From: Mycobacterium sp.
Lineage (GTDB): Bacteria > Actinomycetota > Actinomycetes > Mycobacteriales > Mycobacteriaceae
DNA: 64,000 nucleotides
Direction of reading: 5' to 3'
NCBI GenBank assembly: GCA_016197405.1
Contig: JACPVR010000006.1
Coordinates: forward strand, 1 to 64,000
The notes beneath the pieces are model-generated. The model was not told the DNA's origin. It saw nothing but the letters and a program-made list of their open reading frames with translations, and made no database searches. This document shows positions 56,756 through 64,000 of this stretch, piece after piece. Each line of letters begins with the position of its first letter. Within the stretch, counting starts at the first letter, position 1. A program made the position numbers and the translations under genes.

Positions 56756-57504
56756 CGTCGGCGCCGGTGCTTTCGGTACGCGGACTGGTCAAAAGCTACG
56801 GTGAGCGCATCGTCCTGGACGGTGTCGATCTCGACGTCGCCGAGCATCAGGTGGTCGTGCTCATCGGGGCGTCCGGCTCGGGCAAGTCCACGCTGCTGCG
56901 GTGCGTCGACCTGCTGGAGGAGATCGACGACGGGCAGATCTTTCTCGACGACCGCGATATCAGCGACCCACGGGTGGACGCCGACGCGGCGCGGCAAGCG
57001 ATGGGGATGGTGTTCCAGGCGTTCAACCTCTTCCCGCACATGAGTGTGCTGCGCAACGTCACGCTGGCGCCGCGGGTGGTGCACAAACGCGATCGAGGTG
57101 AGGCCGAGGACCGGGGCCGCGAACTGTTGGCCCGAGTCGGCCTGGCCGACAAGGCTGACGCGTATCCGGACAAGCTGTCCGGCGGACAGCAGCAGCGGGT
57201 GGCCATCGCGCGTGCCCTGGCCTACGACCCGCGGCTGCTGTTGCTCGACGAGATCACCAGTGCCCTGGACCCGGAACTCGTCGGCGAGGTGCTGGACCTC
57301 GTCGGTGAACTCGCCGCGTCAGGCCGCACGATCGTCATGGCGACCCACGAGATGAGTTTCGCGCGCCAGGTAGCCGACACGGTGTGCTTCCTCGACGGTG
57401 GCCGGATCATCGAAACAGGTTCTGCCGAACAGGTTTTGACCGACCCTCAGCACGAGCGGACACAAACGTTCCTGCGCCGGATAACAGGTGGTGCCGGAGC
57501 CTAG
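56752..57504 (+). CDS. Polar amino acid ABC transporter ATPase
   Basis: 250 residues. Walker [11 protein letters not shown]-loop [14 protein letters not shown], signature [15 protein letters not shown], Walker [14 protein letters not shown] and H-loop THEM are all present. It is of the GlnQ/HisP type and would power the preceding permease. The 3' end overlaps the convergent lipoprotein gene by 4 bases. Confidence 0.94.
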   Translation: MTSAPVLSVRGLVKSYGERIVLDGVDLDVAEHQVVVLIGASGSGKSTLLRCVDLLEEIDDGQIFLDDRDISDPRVDADAARQAMGMVFQAFNLFPHMSVLRNVTLAPRVVHKRDRGEAEDRGRELLARVGLADKADAYPDKLSGGQQQRVAIARALAYDPRLLLLDEITSALDPELVGEVLDLVGELAASGRTIVMATHEMSFARQVADTVCFLDGGRIIETGSAEQVLTDPQHERTQTFLRRITGGAGA

Positions 57505-57764
57505 GGAGCCGTGGGGCCGGGACCAAGAGTGGAACAGGCGCGCCGGGCCTCATCCCACGTCGACTGGTCGACGCCGGCCGGCGGGCCCGCCGGGGAGACC
57601 GCCGTCTCGGTGACCCCGTGCTCACTGAGGCAATGCGCGAAACTGCCGTGCTCGGTGGGCGGGTCCGACGTGGGTGTGGGCGCCGGGGTTGCCGACGAGC
57701 AACTGACAAGCGTCAACAGGGACACAGCCGCGACAACTGGCAGCAAGGGGCGAGGCAGGTGCAT
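57501..57764 (-). CDS. Small lipoprotein, paralogue B
   Basis: 87 residues with lipobox LTLVSCSS (Cys22). After a short Pro/Thr linker come FAHCLSEHGV and GVDQSTWDEARRACSTL, matching the lipoprotein at 49975-50403 but without its Pro/Gly repeats. The ATG abuts the nitrobindin stop (TGAATG), so the two are co-translated. Function unknown. Confidence 0.75.
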   Translation of the reverse strand: MHLPRPLLPVVAAVSLLTLVSCSSATPAPTPTSDPPTEHGSFAHCLSEHGVTETAVSPAGPPAGVDQSTWDEARRACSTLGPGPTAP

Positions 57765-58427
57765 TCAGCCGACGTAACGAGTCAACCGCGCCGACAGATG
57801 CGGCACCAGACCGCCGTCGGCGTCCACGCGTTCCTCGACATAGGCCAAGTCGCCGCCTTCGACGATGCCGTAGAGCCGTTTGGCGCCGCCGACCAGTACG
57901 CCGGATTTGCTTCGCGCCAGCGCGTCGGTGACCAGCTCCCAGGACGACTGGGTCAATGGGCGGCCGTAGAAGAGTTCGACATAACCGGCCGAGTTGGCCA
58001 GCAGCAATTCGATGGCCTGCGATTCACTGGGGTCGTTCGGATCGTTGACGAACCGCCAGAAACCCGTTTCACGCAGGCCGTGCGTCTCGTACTCGCCTGA
58101 TTCGGTGAGCCGCCAGGACCGGGCCTCCCAGTTCAGATAATCGCCGCCGTCGTGCGAGACGACGATCTGCTGGCCGAACCGGTAGTCGCCATGTGCGCCG
58201 CGGCCTTCGCCTTCGCCGCGCCAGACCCCGACCAGGGGAAGCAGTGCCAGCAGCGCGTCGTGCAGATCGGCACCCTCGCGCAGGTTGGCGGTATCGGTGG
58301 GTGCAGGCAGGTCGCTGAAGACCGGGATGTTGCGGGCGGCGGTTTCCCTGGCTCGTTCCGCAGCTGCGGCTACAGCGCGGTCGCCCGAACCGTGATCGAC
58401 GCCCGGAGCGGGATCGCTTTCTGTCAC
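57765..58427 (-). CDS. Nitrobindin-like haem protein (Rv0813c-type, FABP-like)
   Basis: 220 residues. A nitrobindin barrel follows about 70 N-terminal residues: GVWRGEGEG (the conserved G-x-W-x-G-x-G), NWEARSWRL, and [13 protein letters not shown] at the end, whose His is the expected haem ligand. Ferric nitrobindins bind NO and isomerise peroxynitrite. It corresponds to Rv0813c. GTG start overlaps the micropeptide stop by 4 bases. Confidence 0.87.
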   Translation of the reverse strand: MTESDPAPGVDHGSGDRAVAAAAERARETAARNIPVFSDLPAPTDTANLREGADLHDALLALLPLVGVWRGEGEGRGAHGDYRFGQQIVVSHDGGDYLNWEARSWRLTESGEYETHGLRETGFWRFVNDPNDPSESQAIELLLANSAGYVELFYGRPLTQSSWELVTDALARSKSGVLVGGAKRLYGIVEGGDLAYVEERVDADGGLVPHLSARLTRYVG

Positions 58428-58522
58428 GACTCGTCGGTGACGAGCCGGTACAGCGCGTAGAGCGCGAACCAGGTGATCACCACAACGGCCGCAACCAGCA
58501 TGAATTCGAAGAAGAGCACCAC
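58424..58522 (-). CDS. 32-residue membrane micropeptide
   Basis: Starts GTG-GTG and encodes one membrane helix ([20 protein letters not shown]) with a charged C-terminus RLVTDES. The stop overlaps the nitrobindin GTG as GTGA. TAGGAT on the - strand (58530-58535) ends exactly 7 nt before the GTG, so this is the first, leaderless gene of the nitrobindin unit. It could anchor nitrobindin or simply couple its translation. Confidence 0.65.
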   Translation of the reverse strand: MVLFFEFMLVAAVVVITWFALYALYRLVTDES

Positions 58523-58529
58523 GGTGGCA

Positions 58530-58535
58530 ATCCTA
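58530..58535 (-). promoter_or_regulatory. -10 hexamer TAGGAT for micropeptide-nitrobindin operon
   Basis: On the - strand TAGGAT is separated by 7 nt from the micropeptide GTG, as in leaderless mycobacterial promoters. Confidence 0.55.
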
Positions 58536-58650
58536 GTTCTTCAGGGGCGGGAGGGCGGCATCGGTTCCCCGTTACCGGAATGCGTGATTTCTCACTTCCG
58601 ATGACGAGTCACCGACTGCTTCGTCGTCAGGCGGGGCTGGATTGCCTGAC

Positions 58651-58953
58651 TCAGGCGACCTTGATGTCGACTTCGTGGATACCGGCACCGGAGGGCGCCA
58701 CCACGGCGTCGCCGTTGCCGTTCTTCGACAGCGCACGGACACGCCAGGTGCCGGGGGCCGCGAAGAACCGGAAGTCACCGGTCGCCGACGCGACCACCTC
58801 GGCGGTGAACTCATCCGAGGCATCCAGTAGCCGCACGAACGCACCGCCGACCGACTGGCCGGTGCCGTCCACGACTCGGCCGGTGATGACGGTTTCTTTT
58901 TCCAGGTCAACGCTGGCCGGCAACGTCTGTCCTTGCTTGGGGGCAGAGCACAT
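58651..58953 (-). CDS. sseC: DUF1416 protein SseC
   Basis: 100 residues, identical in length to the SseC family. MCSAPKQGQTLP leads into a beta-rich domain (VITGRVVDGTGQSVGGAFV, FRFFAAPGTWRVRAL). It is always coupled to the rhodanese-type CysA and thought to take part in sulfur handling. It lies 2 bases after cysA. Confidence 0.9.
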   Translation of the reverse strand: MCSAPKQGQTLPASVDLEKETVITGRVVDGTGQSVGGAFVRLLDASDEFTAEVVASATGDFRFFAAPGTWRVRALSKNGNGDAVVAPSGAGIHEVDIKVA

Positions 58954-58955
58954 AA

Positions 58956-59789
58956 CTAACTTCCCAACTCGATCGGGGCCCCCACCAGGGAGCCGTATTC
59001 GGTCCAACTTCCGTCGTAGTTCTTGACGTTTTGGTGTCCCAGCAGTTCCTGCAGGACGAACCAGGTGTGCGACGAACGCTCACCGATGCGGCAGTACGCG
59101 ATGGTCTCTTTGGAACCGTCCAGCCCAGCCTCGGCGTACAGCTTGGCGAGGTCCTCGTCGGACTTGAACGTTCCGTCCTCGTTGGCGGCCTTGCTCCACG
59201 GGACGTTGATGGCCCCGGGGATGTGGCCGGGCCGCTGGCTCTGCTCCTGTGGCAGGTGCGCCGGCGCCAGGATCTTGCCGGAGAACTCGTCGGGCGAGCG
59301 CACGTCGACCAGGTTCTTGGTGTTGATCGCCGCGATGACCTCGTCGCGGAATGCCCGGATGGTGTTGTCGGGTTCCTTGGCGGTGTAGCTGGTCTGGGCG
59401 CGTTCGACGGTGTCGGCCGACAGCGGACGGCCGTCGAGCTCCCACTTCTTGCGACCGCCGTCGAGCAACTTGACGTCGTTGTGCCCGTAGAGCTTGAAGT
59501 ACCAGTAGGCGTAGGCCGCGAACCAGTTGTTGTTGCCGCCGTAGAGGATCACGGTGTCGTCATTGCCGATACCGCGTTCGGACAGCAGCTTGGAGAACTG
59601 CTGGGTGTCGACGAAGTCGCGCTTCACCGGGTCCTGGAGGTCGGTCTTCCAGTCGAGGCGGACGGCGCCCGGGATATGACCGGTGTCGTAGGCCGAGGTG
59701 TCCTCGTCGACCTCGACGAAAACGGTGTTCGGCGCGTCGAGATTGCTCTCGGCCCAGTCAACGGAGACCAGGACGTCGGAGCGAGCCAT
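58956..59789 (-). CDS. cysA2: Thiosulfate sulfurtransferase (rhodanese)
   Basis: 277 residues with two rhodanese domains. The C-terminal active loop is AYCRIGERSSH with Cys233, the persulfide-forming residue. The N-terminal domain (SNLDAPNTVFVEVDED) lacks this Cys. It would move sulfane sulfur from thiosulfate to thiols. It lies between DUF4395 and sseC, as cysA2 does in M. tuberculosis, under the polycysteine leader upstream. Confidence 0.94.
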   Translation of the reverse strand: MARSDVLVSVDWAESNLDAPNTVFVEVDEDTSAYDTGHIPGAVRLDWKTDLQDPVKRDFVDTQQFSKLLSERGIGNDDTVILYGGNNNWFAAYAYWYFKLYGHNDVKLLDGGRKKWELDGRPLSADTVERAQTSYTAKEPDNTIRAFRDEVIAAINTKNLVDVRSPDEFSGKILAPAHLPQEQSQRPGHIPGAINVPWSKAANEDGTFKSDEDLAKLYAEAGLDGSKETIAYCRIGERSSHTWFVLQELLGHQNVKNYDGSWTEYGSLVGAPIELGS

Positions 59790-59823
59790 GTGGTGGATCC
59801 TTTCGGGTTGGCTTCAGGTGAGT

Positions 59824-60294
59824 TCAGGCGGCGGGTGTCTGGCGCAGGCGTGCGACGAGCGGATACAGCTGGCAGCCCAGGCAGATGCCGAACGCCGCGT
59901 TGAGAAATGCCGCGAACAACGCGAACGCCGTCGCAACGACACCGACGATCAACGCGCCGAAGGCGAACCCGACGGTGCCGACGAGGGCGAAGACGAAGCC
60001 CACCAGCTGCGCGAATCGCAACGGGGGAACGGGCTCGCGTTCGGTGACCGGTCCGAGGCGCGGCGCGATGAGCGCGGCGAAGATGCGGCCGTACGGATGC
60101 TGCCGCGGCCCGCGCGCGGCACCGACGGCGAATATGACTGCCTGCACGCCGAGCAGGACGGCGGCAGCCGGCACGCTGACCGCCGACAGCAGCAGCGTGG
60201 CGATGAGAACCGCGGTCGTGACCCAGGCGGCGAAGCGGGGGCCACGGACGTCGACGACGTCGACGGTCGCGGTGGTGTTTCGAGTGGTTGACAT
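59824..60294 (-). CDS. DUF4395 membrane protein
   Basis: 156 residues with four membrane helices (AAWVTTAVLIATLLLSAVSV, VLLGVQAVIFAVG, then LVGFVFALVGTVGFAFGALIVG and TAFALFAAFLNAAFGICLGC). The end ICLGCQLY holds a Cys pair found across the family. Members occur beside rhodaneses and may move sulfur compounds. AGGAG lies 6 bases upstream of the ATG at 60294. Confidence 0.82.
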   Translation of the reverse strand: MSTTRNTTATVDVVDVRGPRFAAWVTTAVLIATLLLSAVSVPAAAVLLGVQAVIFAVGAARGPRQHPYGRIFAALIAPRLGPVTEREPVPPLRFAQLVGFVFALVGTVGFAFGALIVGVVATAFALFAAFLNAAFGICLGCQLYPLVARLRQTPAA

Positions 60295-60382
60295 GAATGG
60301 CTCCTGTTGTTGTCCGGAAGGCTGGGCTGGGCACGCCGAAACGGCCTGCTCCGAGAGCGGCACCACGAGACGGCGCGGCTAC

Positions 60383-60475
60383 TCAGCAGCTACAACAACA
60401 ACAGCAACAACCCGCGACGCGGCACAGATCGACTGCGCGGCGCTTGGTGAGCACAAGCTCGAGGCGGGTTGACAC
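60383..60475 (-). CDS. Leaderless polycysteine attenuator peptide
   Basis: 30 residues from GTG: the C-terminus has six consecutive Cys codons, then Ser-Cys and TGA. TAGGCT on the - strand (60483-60488) lies exactly 7 nt before the GTG, so the peptide starts at the mRNA 5' end. In M. smegmatis a polycysteine leaderless short ORF at this place acts as a cysteine-responsive attenuator of the downstream sulfur operon. When Cys-tRNA is scarce, ribosomes stall and DUF4395-cysA-sseC expression rises. The 88-base gap to DUF4395 would hold the attenuator. Confidence 0.85.
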   Translation of the reverse strand: MSTRLELVLTKRRAVDLCRVAGCCCCCCSC

Positions 60476-60482
60476 GGGGCAC

Positions 60483-60488
60483 AGCCTA
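60483..60488 (-). promoter_or_regulatory. -10 hexamer TAGGCT for the cysA operon leader
   Basis: On the - strand TAGGCT ends 7 nt before the polycysteine GTG. This is the canonical leaderless spacing. Confidence 0.65.
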
Positions 60489-60504
60489 CCGAACGACACC
60501 CCGG

Positions 60505-60948
60505 TCAGGCCAATAGGTCGACGAGGACCGAGCGCAGGTCAACGGCCTTGGGCACACCGGATGTGCGGTACCGCTGCCGGCCGTCGGCGTCGAAGATGAA
60601 AGTGGTGGGCAGCGAGAGCACAGAAAGTCGCCGCGCGGCTGCCGGGTCGGCATCCATGTCGATCTCGACGTGCGCCACATCGTGGCCCTGCCCGTTGAGG
60701 TCTGCGCAGACCTGGTTGACCACGCGGCGCACCCCGGCGCACGGCCCGCACCACACCGCAGAGAAATGCACGATGGTCGGTCCGGTACCCGATAGTCCCA
60801 GGTCACTGGTTATCTCGGTGAACCCGGCTTCCGTCGAGGCGGTGGTTTCCCGCAGGGCTCCGGCGCGACGATTCACCAGCGCGCCCGCCAGCGTCGCCAG
60901 GGCGAGAGTGGCGGCGATGGCAACCGCGCTGATCAGCAAGGGAGTCAT
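60505..60948 (-). CDS. thiX: Membrane-tethered thioredoxin-like protein
   Basis: 147 residues. One N-terminal helix (LLISAVAIAATLALATLAGAL) anchors a thioredoxin domain facing outward. The active site is WCGPC with Cys67 and Cys70, and the cis-Pro is in SLPTTFIF. It would reduce or oxidise thiols at the membrane. It overlaps lmeA by 4 bases (ATGA). It corresponds to Rv0816c. Confidence 0.88.
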   Translation of the reverse strand: MTPLLISAVAIAATLALATLAGALVNRRAGALRETTASTEAGFTEITSDLGLSGTGPTIVHFSAVWCGPCAGVRRVVNQVCADLNGQGHDVAHVEIDMDADPAAARRLSVLSLPTTFIFDADGRQRYRTSGVPKAVDLRSVLVDLLA

Positions 60949-61763
60949 GACTGTCTAAACCCCGCGGGGGAGATGGTTACTCCCTCGGCGATGCCTTCGA
61001 TGATGATGTCGGATCCACGGGCGCCCTGGCTGGTGGGCGCCACCCCGAACGGCAGCTTCTGATCGGGCAGCCGCGATTGGAACGCGGTCAGGACGGCGCC
61101 GACCTTGTCGGCGGGCACCTCCTGATCGGCGGTACCTGGTCCGGTGAGCACTCCGGTCGGGGTGATCACCAGGGTTGTGCGGTCGGCGCCGGTGATGCTC
61201 AGGTCCACCGACACGCTGACCCGCTCGGCGAAACCGGCGGTCTGTGGTGTCCCGGTGAACACCAGCCCGTGGCTGTCGGAGATGCCCGATTCCGTCGTGC
61301 CGCCGGTGGCGTCGTTGGTCTCGACCGCAGGTGCCTCGACCATCAGGTCCTTGATACCCATGTACCGGCCCAGATGCGCGGAATCGATGATGATGCGGCT
61401 CTCCAGCTTGCCGACCGGCAATTTCGCGTCGGGCGCGATGAGCCAGGACGCTTCGGACAGGTCGATGGAGTGCATGGTGGCTTCGATCGAGGCGCGGCCC
61501 ACCAGCGGCTGGGAGACATCGTTGGCCTTGAGCTCAACCTCGCCGTAATGGTGACGCATGGCCTGCGGAAGGAACGGAAAACCCAGGATGGCGACCGAGG
61601 GGTCCCACTTCAGGTCGGCGGCCGCGCGAACGGTCCTGGACAGCCGGTATTCGGCGAACACCGAGCACCCGAAGTCGACGGCGACAACCCCGACGAGGAC
61701 CGCGGCCAGCGCCGAGCCGAGACCGATCAGGAGTTTCCGCACGCCGATATTGTGGCCCAGCAC
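60945..61763 (-). CDS. lmeA: LmeA-like DUF2993 lipid-binding protein
   Basis: 272 residues; a GTG at 61742 is an alternative start. An N-terminal membrane helix (LLIGLGSALAAVLVGVVAV) precedes a DUF2993 domain (LSRTVRAAADLKWDPSVAILGFPF). LmeA of mycobacteria binds phosphatidylinositol mannosides and helps elongate the mannan of lipomannan/lipoarabinomannan. It corresponds to Rv0817c. The 159-base gap to the divergent glnR holds TTGACA at 61811-61816, a possible -35 element. Confidence 0.85.
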   Translation of the reverse strand: MLGHNIGVRKLLIGLGSALAAVLVGVVAVDFGCSVFAEYRLSRTVRAAADLKWDPSVAILGFPFLPQAMRHHYGEVELKANDVSQPLVGRASIEATMHSIDLSEASWLIAPDAKLPVGKLESRIIIDSAHLGRYMGIKDLMVEAPAVETNDATGGTTESGISDSHGLVFTGTPQTAGFAERVSVSVDLSITGADRTTLVITPTGVLTGPGTADQEVPADKVGAVLTAFQSRLPDQKLPFGVAPTSQGARGSDIIIEGIAEGVTISPAGFRQS

Positions 61764-61922
61764 CTCCGGCGCACCTCACCGTACGTCCCCTAATACCGGT
61801 CTTTGGACCCTTGACAAGGCTAATTTGCAGCTTGCGCGATATCGTTAGTCGACGTCGGTCGGTAACGGCGATGTGTCGGCCATGAATCTGGGAGATGATC
61901 TTCCGGTCGCTGGAGGGCCATT

Positions 61923-63598
<1,676 letters not shown>

Positions 63599-63612
63599 GA
63601 CTCACAGCTGGT

Positions 63613-63652
63613 GTAAACCTCCCGTTCACGTCGCTGTTCACCTCTGGTTCAC
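63613..63652 (+). promoter_or_regulatory. RegX3/PHO-box direct repeats upstream of pstS
   Basis: Three exact GTTCAC repeats at 63624-63629, 63636-63641 and 63647-63652, with an imperfect GTAAAC at 63613-63618, all 11-12 bases apart. The spacing and sequence match binding sites of the phosphate-starvation regulator SenX3-RegX3/PhoP. They lie about 110 bases before the pstS start. Confidence 0.75.
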
Positions 63653-63761
63653 CTGCAATGAGTTTTTTGGCCACTACCGGCACATACCTTGCCCGGTGAC
63701 GGCACACGTCAGCCGGCACCGGCCGGCGCATCACTGAGAACTCTTTGAGAAAGCGGGACAG

Positions 63762-64000
63762 GTGAAACGCACTACGTTTGGCAGGGCACTTCTGACGACC
63801 GTGTCGGCAACGGCGATCGCCGGCTTGACCCTGACCGCCTGCGGCAGCGACAACAACGCTTCCACGACGACCAGCAGCGGTGCATCGGGCGCGTCGGGAA
63901 CGGCGGCCGGATCGGCTGACTGCGGTGGCAAGAACACGCTGACCGCCGAGGGCTCGACGGCCCAGCAGAACGCCGTCGCGGTGTTCAACCAGGTCTGGGG
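63762..64000 (+). CDS. pstS: Phosphate-binding lipoprotein PstS (3' end beyond window)
   Basis: The 79 visible codons start at GTG: VKRTTFGRALLTTVSATAIA, then the lipobox LTLTACGSD (Cys27), a Ser/Thr/Gly-rich linker, and LTAEGSTAQQNAVAVFNQVWG, the start of the phosphate-binding domain. The AEGSTAQQNA segment carries the phosphate-binding loop. It captures phosphate for the Pst ABC transporter. The rest lies outside the window. Confidence 0.88.
   Translation, partial: MKRTTFGRALLTTVSATAIAGLTLTACGSDNNASTTTSSGASGASGTAAGSADCGGKNTLTAEGSTAQQNAVAVFNQVW

Overview
The window looks like about 64 kb of chromosome from a high-GC actinobacterium, most likely a rapidly growing Mycobacterium (Mycolicibacterium). 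Four things support this: gene order closely matching the Mycobacterium tuberculosis Rv0774c-Rv0820 neighbourhood; a mycothiol synthase gene (mshD); lmeA, a mannan/lipoarabinomannan maturation gene; and a fused RNase HII/(p)ppGpp synthetase of the type characterised in M. smegmatis (RelZ). Database names quoted here come from memory of these families, not from a search.

The backbone is a dispersed de novo purine pathway: purB (6.1 kb), purC (10.5 kb), purS-purQ (17.9 kb), purL (25.4 kb), purF (42.8 kb) and purM (46.3 kb), all on the + strand and separated by unrelated genes. The left end carries the tail of an IS30-type transposase, a Tat-type esterase with a divergent TetR regulator, an SDR, an APC permease and relZ diverging from purB. 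Between cyp126 and an Rv0779c-like membrane gene sits a DUF559 nuclease-like gene framed by two nearly identical palindromes. ptrB is intact. A redox block follows (glutathione-peroxidase-like protein, FAD dehydrogenase, metallo-beta-lactamase-fold protein). From 18.8 to 20.6 kb an HxlR regulator diverges from an SDR/tautomerase pair across two identical-consensus palindromes. Encapsulin and its DyP peroxidase cargo lie at 20.6-22.4 kb.

From 32 to 40.6 kb there is a metabolic cluster: an RpiR regulator and a class II glutamine amidotransferase diverge from a glutamine-synthetase-like ligase, an APC permease, a class III aminotransferase, a FluG-type amidohydrolase and an Orn/Lys/Arg decarboxylase. 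It resembles a gamma-glutamylated amine pathway. A sulfatase separates it from purF. After pabC come a candidate structured RNA and a strong hairpin, then an accessory stretch (50-57.5 kb) with a LuxR-type ATPase regulator, a small sigma-4-like protein, a P450 and an amino-acid ABC transporter. Two related small lipoprotein genes bracket this stretch.

The right end is a sulfur and envelope block on the - strand: lmeA-thiX, then a leaderless polycysteine peptide upstream of DUF4395-cysA-sseC, then a leaderless membrane micropeptide-nitrobindin-lipoprotein operon. It ends with glnR-mshD and pstS behind repeated GTTCAC boxes typical of RegX3/PHO control. Many genes begin 6-8 nt after a TANNNT hexamer, as expected for leaderless mycobacterial mRNAs. 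No tRNA, rRNA or CRISPR array was seen, and no gene-free stretch exceeds about 250 bases.
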